Position numbers and translations under genes: made by a program
Notes under the pieces: model-generated
The model's input: the letters and a program-made list of their open reading frames with translations, nothing else
What the model was told of the DNA's origin: nothing
Database searches by the model: none
Source of the DNA: Pedobacter sp. L105
Lineage (GTDB): Bacteria; Bacteroidota; Bacteroidia; Sphingobacteriales; Sphingobacteriaceae
DNA: 64,000 nt
NCBI RefSeq assembly: GCF_009765875.1
Contig: NZ_LMUP01000004.1
Span: 1,217,080 to 1,281,079 of the forward strand
Direction of reading: 5' to 3'
Shown: positions 43,324 through 52,739 of the stretch, piece after piece
How positions within the stretch are numbered: position 1 is the first letter of the stretch
Layout: every line of letters begins with the position of its first letter

Positions 43324-44244
43324 CTAATGCGCTAAACTGCTTTTGGGGTCCTGCAAAAGATCAGCTACTTTATGATCATATTGCTTCAACAGCTTATGCT
43401 GGAAATTTTTGGGATCAGGTTTTGCGTAATGTTTATTCGCATCCATTCCCATTACCGAGCCTTTAGCATTCAACTTTTTCAGTGCTGTTTTTTTACGCCA
43501 TCTGCCAGCCGTAATTTTCATCAGGGCGTTATCAATAGCATTACCGGCAGCATTGTTAAAGGCTTTTTCAAAGAGTGTTTTTAACAGGGAGTTTTTAACA
43601 GCTTTTGCTTGTGAAAGATCGATAGTCTTATTTGGCAAATAATCTGCTGTCCATGTATTGGCAGCCCCGAACTGTTCAAATGCCGGAGCTCCATGCAGGG
43701 TTATCAGGGTAACGATTTCTATAGCCGTATAAGTAGTTTTCTCCAGGATCTCCAGCTGCTGCTCATCAATATAGTAATTCATGCAGAAGTAATCCTGCTT
43801 GTTAACCAGAAAGGTTAATTTTTTGAAGATGTGCATGAGTGTACGTGCAATCCAGAGCCTGTTCCTGGCAGTAATGATAAAAAGATCAATATCGGATTTT
43901 TCATCTGCATAATTTTTTGACAGTGATCCTGAAATTGCAATTCCGCGTACATAAGGAAACTGAATTAAAAAATCACTCACCTTTTTACCCACATCAATTA
44001 ATTCTGCTGCTTTTTCATTTCCCTTTTGCCGGCGGGGCACCAGCGAGTAATCATTTTTCAACGAATACCACTGATCAAACTGGTAAACAGCTCCCTGGAC
44101 AATCAGCATTACTAAAGTCTGATCAAAATTATACTGATCATATCCGTTCCTGAGAAAAGAATAGATCTCAACGCTACTCAGCGGATAGTCGAATATATCA
44201 AAATAAGCAAGGGTAGCTAATATGTCTTCTTTAATTTCCGGCAT
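43324..44244 (-). CDS. Nucleotidyltransferase-domain protein
   Basis: From ATG 44244 (MPEIKEDILATLAYFDIF) the protein has 306 residues. An N-terminal winged-helix-like segment (about 1-70) is followed by the polymerase-beta superfamily motif GSLSKNYADEKSDIDLF (106-122; catalytic D118 and D120) and a mixed helical tail. It may transfer a nucleotide to a sugar, small molecule or protein. A GTG at 44346 would add 34 residues with no support. It is alone on its strand between the radical SAM operon and the polysaccharide operon; proteins of this sort often sit beside radical SAM and methyltransferase genes, so I place it with the biosynthetic mosaic. Confidence 0.72.
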   Translation of the reverse strand: MPEIKEDILATLAYFDIFDYPLSSVEIYSFLRNGYDQYNFDQTLVMLIVQGAVYQFDQWYSLKNDYSLVPRRQKGNEKAAELIDVGKKVSDFLIQFPYVRGIAISGSLSKNYADEKSDIDLFIITARNRLWIARTLMHIFKKLTFLVNKQDYFCMNYYIDEQQLEILEKTTYTAIEIVTLITLHGAPAFEQFGAANTWTADYLPNKTIDLSQAKAVKNSLLKTLFEKAFNNAAGNAIDNALMKITAGRWRKKTALKKLNAKGSVMGMDANKHYAKPDPKNFQHKLLKQYDHKVADLLQDPKSSLAH

Positions 44245-44369
44245 TGCTGTTTTTTTGGATGGTTTCTGATTCCCGTAATGAGCTTGAATAATGAGGCTGC
44301 GATAACTATATAATGATAACGGAGCGACTAACTGATTGGTTGCCACAGATCATTAAATTTTTCGTTAAA

Positions 44370-45623
44370 TTAAATTTCAACAATTTCCGATGACCGCTCC
44401 GTAGCATATACAAAAAAGGAGAAGAAGAAGGCGTAGAATAAAATACCTTTATCTACATCCAGTATGTTTTCGGATATAGAAACAAAAGTGACCAATACCA
44501 AGAACAGAAAAAAGAGCAGGTCCTTTCTGCGCAATGCCAGTCTGAATCCAGCGATCAGCGTAACCATGTAGGCAAGTAGTCCTATGACGCCCGATTTGAT
44601 CAGAAAACTCAGGTATTGATTATGCGCATTTAACCGGTGCAAATAGGAGTTGTAGAATTTTTTATCAAAGAAAAGCGGGCGCAGCAGGGCGATTTCTGAA
44701 CCAGCTCCATACCCGATTAGCGGAGATCTGGCCACCAGTTCACCGGCAGCATACCACCTGGCCACTCGTGGGTCTTCTACCAGTCCTGTTGAGGTTGTGG
44801 ATAAATCTAAGCGCAGGTCATTGATATAACGTTCTCTAAACGTCCGCTGCTTTACAACAAGCAACAAAGATAACAAGGAAATGGAAGCTGTGATCAGCAT
44901 AAATTTCCAGCGTGCCGACCCCTTCAGTAAAAACCAGGGAACAGCAGTAATAACAATCAGCAGCACACAAAAACAAACTGATTTAGCCCCAAGCTGAACC
45001 AATCCGGCCGAAAGTATGCCTATACAAGCCAGGTAGAATAACCTGTCATAAAAGCCCCGTTCTTTAATCAATACAGAGAATAGATAGATCAGCGCTATGG
45101 CTAGCTGCATGGAAAGGTAGGTAGCATGCATATCAATAGGCGATGCGAAATTATGATTGGTAAAGGCATAGGAGAACAACGATGAAACGGGAAGCCCATA
45201 ATACCTGACCGACCAGATGGCATCCAGGTAAAGATAGGTTACAGTTGCTGTGCAGACGAGCGAAAAAGCAAGTAATAACGATGCCCTGCATTTCCTGAGA
45301 TCAAGCGGGTTTACACAAAACACCAAAGGGAACAGCAAAACAGTAATTTGTTTGCTCCATTCGTTATAGGCGTCTGCCCGGTTTATGCTATAAATTGTAC
45401 TGCCTATAGTGATCAGTAAAACCGAAACCGGCATCAGCATGCGTAAATTAAAAACAGGTTGAACAGCTTCCCTTTTAAAATGGATCAGCGTATGTACAAT
45501 CAGGCTGATTAAAATCAGATGGCTATAAAACCGGTCAAAAGGCAAACTAGCCATGAACAGCAGCACATGGTAATAACTGATTTTGTTGGCCAGGTTATCC
45601 CTGATAAAGAATAACTCTCTCAT
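44370..45623 (-). CDS. O-antigen ligase/polymerase-like membrane protein
   Basis: The 417-residue protein from ATG 45623 (MRELFFIRDNLANK) has about ten to eleven transmembrane helices and a large periplasmic loop with RWYAAGELVARSPLIGYG and HRLNAHNQYLSFLIKSGVIGLLAY, the Wzy_C/O-antigen-ligase signature. Such proteins join sugar repeats or attach them to a lipid acceptor on the periplasmic side. Other in-frame starts (ATG 45662, TTG 45674) would deepen the overlap with the upstream gene. It is the last gene of the minus-strand polysaccharide operon. Confidence 0.83.
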   Translation of the reverse strand: MRELFFIRDNLANKISYYHVLLFMASLPFDRFYSHLILISLIVHTLIHFKREAVQPVFNLRMLMPVSVLLITIGSTIYSINRADAYNEWSKQITVLLFPLVFCVNPLDLRKCRASLLLAFSLVCTATVTYLYLDAIWSVRYYGLPVSSLFSYAFTNHNFASPIDMHATYLSMQLAIALIYLFSVLIKERGFYDRLFYLACIGILSAGLVQLGAKSVCFCVLLIVITAVPWFLLKGSARWKFMLITASISLLSLLLVVKQRTFRERYINDLRLDLSTTSTGLVEDPRVARWYAAGELVARSPLIGYGAGSEIALLRPLFFDKKFYNSYLHRLNAHNQYLSFLIKSGVIGLLAYMVTLIAGFRLALRRKDLLFFLFLVLVTFVSISENILDVDKGILFYAFFFSFFVYATERSSEIVEI

Positions 45624-46728
45624 AATTGAAATTATAGAAACACTCCAGCACAAATTCTTCATACTGATCAACAATGGTTTCCCAGTTAAACTGGTTCTTA
45701 ATTTTATACAGGTTGTTGTTCACCATGTTTTTTTCAGTTTCCATCCGCTTTACTGTTTCAACGATGTTTTTCACCTCATTGGCATTGTTAAAATAAAAGG
45801 CATCTGTGTGTAATACGGACTTGTTAAAAGGATTGTTATGGGCCGCTATTAAAGCTTCACTGGCCATTGCTTCCAACAATGATGGGTTAGTACCTCCAAC
45901 ACTATGCCCGTGGAAATACAAATAAGAATTATTCTGTAGAGACCTCACTTTAGCATTATCGAAAATTGATCCCTTAAACTGGATGCGGTCGTCATTTTTA
46001 AATTTATGCGTAATGTATTTTCCAAAGCGGTTACCGGTATCGCCCAGCACCTTGAATTTTCTTTCCGAAGTACTCTGGTTAAAACCTTCTAAAATCGTTT
46101 CAATATTATTTTCCGGTTCCATTCTGGCCATCAGCAGAAAGTAATCTTCTTTTAAGATTTCTGATTTGGTGAACTGCTCCCTTTCATTCTCAGAAAACAG
46201 GTCGGCCCCATAAGGAATATATTTGCTGTCAATTTTATATTTATCTTTCAGGTAAGACTGGATCACCATGGAATCAGCCACGTAATACTGGCTATGTTTC
46301 ACAGCTAATTTTTCTGCATACTTCAGGAAAGCCTGTACAGGTTTAGAATATTTGGATCTTTTCCATTCCAGTCCGTCCATATTGGTAATAATGGCACTGT
46401 TCTGCGGATACAATTTACCCCATACAGAACTGCTGGTATAACCCATTAGCAGGATCACATCATATTTTCTTTTCCTGGCATCCAGCAGGCAGTTCAGGTC
46501 ATACACAAATTGCCCTGCTGTACCGATCAGGTATTCAGGATCATAACAATGCCTGATCTCCACTCCATTCCAGCTGCTTTTGGTATAAGGATGATTATGT
46601 GAGTTGTATACCGTTACCGAATGTCCTCTTTTAACTAATCCCTCAGAAACATATTCAGAAATATGTTCGAATCCACCGTAATAATTAGGAATTCCACGGG
46701 TGCCTAGTATTGCTATTCTTAATTTCAT
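45595..46728 (-). CDS. DUF1972-type glycosyltransferase
   Basis: The 377-residue enzyme opens with MKLRIAILGTRGIPNYYGGFEH, the DUF1972 hallmark of rhamnosyl- and related transferases, and has a GT4-like donor half including FHGHSVGGTNPSLLEAMASEALI. It is a cytoplasmic GT-B glycosyltransferase acting on the lipid-linked repeat. It overlaps the upstream gene by 4 nt (ATGA) and the downstream ligase gene by 29 nt. The donor sugar cannot be read from sequence. Confidence 0.86.
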   Translation of the reverse strand: MKLRIAILGTRGIPNYYGGFEHISEYVSEGLVKRGHSVTVYNSHNHPYTKSSWNGVEIRHCYDPEYLIGTAGQFVYDLNCLLDARKRKYDVILLMGYTSSSVWGKLYPQNSAIITNMDGLEWKRSKYSKPVQAFLKYAEKLAVKHSQYYVADSMVIQSYLKDKYKIDSKYIPYGADLFSENEREQFTKSEILKEDYFLLMARMEPENNIETILEGFNQSTSERKFKVLGDTGNRFGKYITHKFKNDDRIQFKGSIFDNAKVRSLQNNSYLYFHGHSVGGTNPSLLEAMASEALIAAHNNPFNKSVLHTDAFYFNNANEVKNIVETVKRMETEKNMVNNNLYKIKNQFNWETIVDQYEEFVLECFYNFNYERVILYQG

Positions 46729-47801
46729 TGATTGATCGCTAATTGATAAGATTTTTGTGTTTGTAATGCCGCATGCTGCCAGGTATATTTTTCCAGTATC
46801 TTTTGCCGCAGCCCTTCATTGATATCCGCAGCAATAGCTTTTTCTATCGCAGCAAGAATATTTTCAGGTTCTCCGGGGTCACAATAAAAGGCATCGTCAC
46901 CAAAATATTCTTTGGCATCGCCTTTATCCGTGATCACGATATTGCAACCCATCAGTGCTCCTTCAATTGAACTCAATCCGGTGGTTTCAAACCAGCTGGG
47001 CAGGATATGTACTTTTGCTTTCTGGTAATATTTCACCAGGGCTTCCTGTGAGATATGATCGATAAAACTGACATTCTCGGATGCAATTTCACGGCACTGG
47101 CGGTAATAAGCAGCCTGATTGGGGGAGTGCGACCCTATAATTAACAACTTGTAAGGAGTGTTATTTAATGCCTTGATCAGGTTAAGCTGATTTTTAAGTC
47201 CTTCAATCCTGGCCACACATAAGATCAGGCGGAGATCTTTCTTTATCGAGGAGTCGTATTGAAAGAGAGCCGGGTTAACACCATTAGGTACGATGAGGTA
47301 ATTCGCCTTTTCTGCATATGTTTTTTTTACCCGCTGGTACTCTGATTCAGAATTGGGCAGGATCATAGCCGCCCCTTTCAGGATTTCGATAATACTTCTG
47401 CGCTGCCCCTTCCAGATATAAGATTTTCCAGATAAATGGTCTTTCCTCAGCAGCCAGCGTGCCATCGTTTTTAAATACTCGATCCCATCGGCAGGTAAAA
47501 TGCTAAACAGCTTTCCCGCACCTTTACGGTGAAATTTATCGTACTCACTATAATTGCATAAGATCGTAGAAACAACAAATGGTTTTCCTGCCTTTTTGCT
47601 ATGGTAAAGAATATCCGCAGGGCGTATGAGATTAAAAAAATGCAGCAGATCATAGTCTTCATACACAATGGTTTCGTTAGACAAACGTACATCTGTCTCT
47701 ATACCTAAATCCGTCAGGTTCCTTGCCGTCTGTACTGCCTGAACAGTATCACCGCCAGGAGCAGAAAAAAAGGTAGATCTTGCAATCATGGCTACTTTCA
47801 T
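46725..47801 (-). CDS. Glycosyltransferase, GT4-like (3)
   Basis: The 358-residue protein starts MKVAMIARSTFFSAPGGDTVQ, an N-terminal acceptor-half opening of the GT-B fold, and has a donor half with LCVARIEGLKNQLNLIKAL and LPSWFETTGLSSIEGALMGCNIV. It is cytoplasmic and probably adds one sugar to the growing lipid-linked oligosaccharide. Both its ends overlap the neighbouring genes by 4 nt, showing translational coupling in the operon. Confidence 0.86.
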   Translation of the reverse strand: MKVAMIARSTFFSAPGGDTVQAVQTARNLTDLGIETDVRLSNETIVYEDYDLLHFFNLIRPADILYHSKKAGKPFVVSTILCNYSEYDKFHRKGAGKLFSILPADGIEYLKTMARWLLRKDHLSGKSYIWKGQRRSIIEILKGAAMILPNSESEYQRVKKTYAEKANYLIVPNGVNPALFQYDSSIKKDLRLILCVARIEGLKNQLNLIKALNNTPYKLLIIGSHSPNQAAYYRQCREIASENVSFIDHISQEALVKYYQKAKVHILPSWFETTGLSSIEGALMGCNIVITDKGDAKEYFGDDAFYCDPGEPENILAAIEKAIAADINEGLRQKILEKYTWQHAALQTQKSYQLAINQ

Positions 47802-48742
47802 AATTTATAAAACCAGTTAATGAAATTTTCGGGGAAATAACTTATCGCGTATAACAGGTAATTATCTATGCGTAAAGGATGGAGTTCTATAGCTTTGGTC
47901 ACGTGCCAGCGGGCTTTTTCGGGCTGATAATTGTTCACCAGGAATTTTTTACAGCATAGCGCATAATATGCACCTTCCTTTATCTTTGGGAGATACTGGC
48001 TTTCGCCGATTTCCTGTAACTCAAGCCCTTCTGCTGCTGTAATCCGTTGATTTTTAAGCGTGCTGTATTTAATTTTACGGAACTTACGGGTACGCCATTT
48101 TTCATCGATAGTAATAGACTCAGGGTTTAGCCTTACTTTAATCAGCGCTTTCGACAGGTTACATGCTTTTGCATGCTGAAGAATATTTACCCATAAAAAG
48201 TGATCTTCAAAAGTGTAGGCATGTTCGTTGTAACCGCCATTGCTTAAGATCACTTCTTTCTTATAAAACACACTGGAATGAATAAAAGGACATACCGTAT
48301 ATTTCAGGGCCTGAATCTCTTCATTGAGATGGGCCACAGGGTGCTGGGTAAAAATGTAACAGCCTTCTACATCTAAATAATCAGCTGCAGAGCCTATAAT
48401 ATCATATTCAGGATAAGCGGTTATAAAATCATACTGTATTTTGAGCCTGTCACGGTTGCAGATGTCATCGGCATCAAAGCGGGCGATATAGGGTGCCCGG
48501 GATTTTTCAAGACCGGAATTCAGGGCAGCAGCGATACCTTTATTCTCCTGGTGGATCACTACAATCCTGGGATCGTTAAAAGATCCGATGATCTTTACTG
48601 TATCATCAGTTGATCCATCATTTACAATCAGCAATTCAAAATTGCGAAAAGACTGCTTTAGTACAGACGTTATAGCTTCAGCTATATACTTCCCGGCATT
48701 ATAAGCAGGCATCAAAACTGTAATTTCTGGAGCGGTTTTCAT
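47798..48742 (-). CDS. Glycosyltransferase, GT2 family (1)
   Basis: The 314-residue enzyme is a GT-A glycosyltransferase: EITVLMPAYNAGKYIAEAI at the start, LLIVNDGSTDDTV, and the metal motif FDADD. These invert at the anomeric carbon and use a nucleotide sugar with a divalent metal. The C-terminal 90 residues are mostly helical. The gene overlaps both neighbours by 4 nt. Confidence 0.88.
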   Translation of the reverse strand: MKTAPEITVLMPAYNAGKYIAEAITSVLKQSFRNFELLIVNDGSTDDTVKIIGSFNDPRIVVIHQENKGIAAALNSGLEKSRAPYIARFDADDICNRDRLKIQYDFITAYPEYDIIGSAADYLDVEGCYIFTQHPVAHLNEEIQALKYTVCPFIHSSVFYKKEVILSNGGYNEHAYTFEDHFLWVNILQHAKACNLSKALIKVRLNPESITIDEKWRTRKFRKIKYSTLKNQRITAAEGLELQEIGESQYLPKIKEGAYYALCCKKFLVNNYQPEKARWHVTKAIELHPLRIDNYLLYAISYFPENFINWFYKL

Positions 48743-50400
48743 AGCTGTATAGTTGTAACTGAAGATTCCTTGATGTTCAGGTAAAGAAATAATTCAAAAA
48801 AGATGAGGATGGATAATTGTTCAAACCAGTAGTCGATGAACAATACGCCCATAGTGATGATCAGTATAGGTAACCCATAAGTCAACACTTTCCAGTGTCT
48901 GGTAAAAAAATATATATAAGCGGTAAAAAAAGCCAGCATACCCAATAATCCATATTCAGCAAAAAGCTGGTCATATACTGAAAAAGGGCTATTCGTTAGG
49001 GAATGTAAACCTGCACGCTTGCTAAAGAAATTCAAATAAAGATCCAGGTGATTTGCAAGAAAGGCAGGATTGATATAAGTATATTTCACAGGATAACCTC
49101 CGGAAATACCAAGCCCAGATACCCTGAAAGCTAGTTTTGACGAAAAATTGCCCATACCGGCACCGGCGATCAGCTTACCGCTATGGTGTTTAAAGAAATT
49201 TACAGTTTGCAGCAGACTAATAACTTTTCCGGGTAAAGAAAACCATTGGTCCTGCTTTCCAGAAATGGGGAGTTCTGCCTGATGCTTTTTAATAAATTGC
49301 ACCAATTGCAACTGCTCTACAGGTGTACTGGTTAAACTTTGAAAAGTAGCTGAATTGATATCATCCTTTGGAACGTTAATCCTTCCGTCATTTGTAATCC
49401 ATGCGGTTTTAGCCAGGTTTGGAAGTGCCCTTTCTTTTTCTAACCTGACTTTTTCACTGGTACGGTAAATACTGTCTATATATAATGTTGCAATCTTTTC
49501 TTTCTTTTCATCAGGGCTGAGGGATTGATCCGGCCGCTCAGTAATGCGCACGATTGGCCCCTGCTGTTCTTCATTAACTATTTTTTTCTGGTGGAAAACA
49601 TTCCTGAGCGTTTCTATAACATAACTATTGTTTTGGGGAGATACCTTGGCCATAAACACTACCAGAAATACCAGGCACAAGACAATGAGGCTCTTTTGAT
49701 CTTTAGTGCTTTTGAAAATGAATAATAACCCCAGGATAAAAAGCAGGGTCAGATTGATAAAATTACTTCCGGTAAGCAAGAGCACGGTCATGCACAGCAG
49801 CAGCATAACAGCATTATTCCTGCTCAGGAAGTAAACAATTCCAAATGCATTTAAAACCGCATTGGTAGTGGATGTATCAAATGTGACACCTTTGATATAA
49901 TCACCTGTACCCAGGAAATATTTTTGAAAATTCCCCTGATAAGTATAAGGGTTAATGCTGTGTGTTTCCACTATAATCAAACCCAGCTTTAAAAAAGAGA
50001 AAGCTGCGTTAATCAAAAAAAACAATAGTATAGTCTGGTGAATGACCATTACATCATTACGCTCAACTGCCAATTTAATCTGATGAATAGCCAGGATACT
50101 TAATAACCAAAACCCTATTCCACTACCAAGTACCAGTGCATAATCAGGTACAGCGTAACTCCTGTTTATTAGAAAGCCAATTATTCCAATCAGCACGATC
50201 AATACATAAAAAAGAGGTAGCCTGGAATCCTTTAGTTTAAAGCCAAAGCGGAAATTAAACCGCAGCGAATAGATCAACAGGATTGCAATAATCTTGACAC
50301 CTAATTTTACATCCAAAAAAAGGAGAAGGAACAATAGCAGCGTCCAGTCTACTTTATTCTTTAACCCTTTTAAATCTAAAATAATTGCCTTGATATTCAT
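48739..50400 (-). CDS. Wzy-like polymerase or large polysaccharide membrane protein
   Basis: The 553-residue protein has about ten transmembrane helices and one long hydrophilic stretch (roughly 280-420, with RITERPDQSLSPDEKKEK) facing the periplasm. The overall plan is that of a repeat-unit polymerase, but the usual Wzy sequence signatures are not obvious, so the assignment rests on topology and on its place between a glycosyltransferase and a flippase. With the ligase-like protein at 44370, this operon has two such proteins; one may polymerise and the other ligate. The exact 18-mer leader repeat lies 42 nt before its start. Confidence 0.6.
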   Translation of the reverse strand: MNIKAIILDLKGLKNKVDWTLLLFLLLFLDVKLGVKIIAILLIYSLRFNFRFGFKLKDSRLPLFYVLIVLIGIIGFLINRSYAVPDYALVLGSGIGFWLLSILAIHQIKLAVERNDVMVIHQTILLFFLINAAFSFLKLGLIIVETHSINPYTYQGNFQKYFLGTGDYIKGVTFDTSTTNAVLNAFGIVYFLSRNNAVMLLLCMTVLLLTGSNFINLTLLFILGLLFIFKSTKDQKSLIVLCLVFLVVFMAKVSPQNNSYVIETLRNVFHQKKIVNEEQQGPIVRITERPDQSLSPDEKKEKIATLYIDSIYRTSEKVRLEKERALPNLAKTAWITNDGRINVPKDDINSATFQSLTSTPVEQLQLVQFIKKHQAELPISGKQDQWFSLPGKVISLLQTVNFFKHHSGKLIAGAGMGNFSSKLAFRVSGLGISGGYPVKYTYINPAFLANHLDLYLNFFSKRAGLHSLTNSPFSVYDQLFAEYGLLGMLAFFTAYIYFFTRHWKVLTYGLPILIITMGVLFIDYWFEQLSILIFFELFLYLNIKESSVTTIQL

Positions 50401-50442
50401 TCCCTCCCTTTTTTATGAATCGTTAAGATTACGGTTGGCGGA

Positions 50443-50460
50443 AAGAAAAGGTTGCCTTAA
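50443..50460 (-). repeat. 18-mer leader repeat, copy A
   Basis: Read on the minus strand the sequence is TTAAGGCAACCTTTTCTT. It is 18 of 18 identical to copy B at 52740 and lies in the gap between the flippase stop and the polymerase start, 42 nt before the ATG. It may be a transcription or translation control element of the polysaccharide operon. Confidence 0.65.
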
Positions 50461-50482
50461 TCGGTACTGAATGTTTCTTATT

Positions 50483-51895
50483 TTACCAATGAAGCAGTTT
50501 TTGAAAATTCCGCCTGTCGCTTAGCCGCAGCTGTGCCGTAAGAACCAGTAGTAACAGATAAAAAAAAATGGAAGCTATCAGGATCAGCCATATATTTGAA
50601 AGGATCGCATTTGCAGCCAGACCGCTAAGTAATGCACAGCCAGTACAGACCAATAGGGAATACCAGCTGTTATTGAGTTCAGAAATATTATTCTTCCTGC
50701 AATAAAAGATAGTCTGAGCCAGACAGGATAATAAAAATGCAAATGCAGCACCTTCATTTTTATACCCCGGGATCAATAGGATATCTCCTGCAACATTGAC
50801 CACAAGGGTGATGATAAAGGAAGATAATATCATTTTGAGCCGTCCCTGTGCAAAGCTGATTGTCCACAAGAAGTTGTTTATATACAATAAGGGCATGCAT
50901 AACGACAAAATGAAAATAGTTTTTGCATTGACCATTCCGTATTTACCAGAAGTGACCCTGTCTATCAGCGGGCTCCAGCAGATATTGAGTATTAAAGCAG
51001 TAAATGCCGCAACGATGAGCTCCATCCTGATTAAGAACTTTAGCTTTTCCGCGGCAATATCTTTCTGCTGAAACATTTTTGTAAAAAGCGGTATCAGCAA
51101 AGGGGCAATAGCCAGCATAGGGAAAGTAGCTATTTCAAAGATTTTATAGGCAAAACTATATTCAGCCAGTTTAACAGCAGACAGGATAAAGCCAATAAAG
51201 ATCCAGTCAAACCGTGCCAGTGCAGAAGTGATCACCACCACTCCGGTTTGTGGCAGGGATTCACGGAGCAGCTGTATATAACCCCTTTTGTTCCACGTTA
51301 TCTTTACCCGGGTATGGGTACCTCTTTTAAACAAAAAGACAGCACCCAGTAATTCAGCCAGGTCGCCCATTATAAATATAATGATGATCGTTTGTACTGA
51401 CAGGAGATGTAAGAAGCCAAAAATCAATAAGCTTACACAGCGTACCAGATTTGAAATTACAGACATATAAGCCAATAAATTGAATTGCTCCATCCCATTA
51501 GCCACCTGCTTAAAAGGAGTAGAAAAGAATAACATTAACTTACCTATTCCAATCAGCAATACAAGGTTATAAATTTCCAGCTGCGGAAATAAATACTTAC
51601 CGGCTAATAACACTCCATAAAATGAAAGCCCGGTAATCAGCACATGGCAAACATAGAGCGAGAGGGTATCTTCAACAGCAGCTCCTGAGGCTATTTTCTT
51701 TATAATCAGTTGGTCGATTCCCAGCGACAGCACATTAAACGCAGCCAGAAGAATTGCCAGTGCCAGGTTCAGTTGTCCGAAATCACTTTTGCTCAACCCA
51801 TAAGACAACACATAAAATATACCCAGCCCGAGGATCTGGTTTAACACCAATTGAAGTGCATTGATGGAAAGATTGCCCGACAGTTTTTTGCCCAT
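50483..51895 (-). CDS. Oligosaccharide flippase (Wzx-like)
   Basis: The 470-residue protein has about twelve to fourteen transmembrane helices and the MOP-superfamily pattern, starting MGKKLSGNLSINALQLVLNQI, a helix pair with SLPQTGVVVITSALARFDWIFIG in the middle, and a hydrophobic C-terminus. Wzx flippases move undecaprenyl-diphosphate-linked repeat units across the inner membrane for polymerisation. It lies 11 nt after the GT2 gene that begins the operon. Confidence 0.83.
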   Translation of the reverse strand: MGKKLSGNLSINALQLVLNQILGLGIFYVLSYGLSKSDFGQLNLALAILLAAFNVLSLGIDQLIIKKIASGAAVEDTLSLYVCHVLITGLSFYGVLLAGKYLFPQLEIYNLVLLIGIGKLMLFFSTPFKQVANGMEQFNLLAYMSVISNLVRCVSLLIFGFLHLLSVQTIIIIFIMGDLAELLGAVFLFKRGTHTRVKITWNKRGYIQLLRESLPQTGVVVITSALARFDWIFIGFILSAVKLAEYSFAYKIFEIATFPMLAIAPLLIPLFTKMFQQKDIAAEKLKFLIRMELIVAAFTALILNICWSPLIDRVTSGKYGMVNAKTIFILSLCMPLLYINNFLWTISFAQGRLKMILSSFIITLVVNVAGDILLIPGYKNEGAAFAFLLSCLAQTIFYCRKNNISELNNSWYSLLVCTGCALLSGLAANAILSNIWLILIASIFFYLLLLVLTAQLRLSDRRNFQKLLHW

Positions 51896-51906
51896 TCAAT
51901 TCATAT

Positions 51907-52698
51907 TCAACTTGAGGTCAATTCCAGCAAAGGGCTCTTCCTTCGTCCCTGTTTCTTTCTGTTCAGATGATGATATTTCAGCCATTTATTCATGAATATG
52001 GTTTTAGAGACAATCCATCCTTCCTTCCCATCCAAAAATCCAAGGAGCAGGATGTAACCCATAAAAAAACTAAAGGCCGGAGAGATAAATAAATTAATAA
52101 AGTTGGCTTCTTTTCCCCGCTGAAGATATTCTTCGGCACTTAGTTTAGCATAAAACACAGCCTTACTCCTGCACTCATGAACATCTTTAACAGAGTAGTG
52201 ATGCAGACAACCCTCAATTTTTTTCTTCTTTACCCCCTGCGGAAAGATTAAATTTTCATGTACTTTTTGCTGTTCAGACCACTTTACCAGCTTACGGTTA
52301 AACAAACGCACATGATGTTTTCTGCCCCAGTAACCAAAGCGCACAGGTTTTTTTCCAAAGTATAACCTGAATTTGATATCATATACCGATGAAATATCAT
52401 TCAGTTTTAAGTTGTGCAGGGAACGGATCAAGTCCAGATCAGGAACCTCATCTGCATCAATGCTTAATATCCAATCGTATTTGGCCTGCTCAATACCTGC
52501 ATTTTTATTGGCGCCATATCCTTTCCAGCAATCCTGATATACCCTGCACCCATGTGCCAGTGCAATAGCTAATGTTTCATCCGTACTGTCATTGTCAACA
52601 ATAACGATATCATCACTGATCAGTACAGCCATCTTTAAACAGTCGGCTATACCTTCAGCTTCATTTTTCGTGATAATAACAATCGATACAGGGACCAT
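51907..52698 (-). CDS. Glycosyltransferase, GT2 family (2), WaaE-like
   Basis: The 263-residue enzyme starts MVPVSIVIITKNEAEGIADCL, then IVIVDNDSTDETL and the metal motif SIDADEVPD. The C-terminal half, with GKKPVRFGYWGRKHHVRLFNR and KVHENL, is the extended tail of the WaaE/KdtX-type beta-glucosyltransferases that act on core-type oligosaccharides. The tail has one hydrophobic stretch (INLFISPAFSFFMGYILLLGF) for membrane association. It is the first gene of the operon. Confidence 0.87.
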   Translation of the reverse strand: MVPVSIVIITKNEAEGIADCLKMAVLISDDIVIVDNDSTDETLAIALAHGCRVYQDCWKGYGANKNAGIEQAKYDWILSIDADEVPDLDLIRSLHNLKLNDISSVYDIKFRLYFGKKPVRFGYWGRKHHVRLFNRKLVKWSEQQKVHENLIFPQGVKKKKIEGCLHHYSVKDVHECRSKAVFYAKLSAEEYLQRGKEANFINLFISPAFSFFMGYILLLGFLDGKEGWIVSKTIFMNKWLKYHHLNRKKQGRRKSPLLELTSS

Positions 52699-52739
52699 TT
52701 ATAATTGCTTGCTTGCTGTTGCTTATCACGAACAGAAAC

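Noticed and set aside
44338..44345. Another GGTTGCCA site as a third copy of the 18-mer leader element
   Set aside because: Only 7-8 nt match and such a short word is expected several times by chance in this window.
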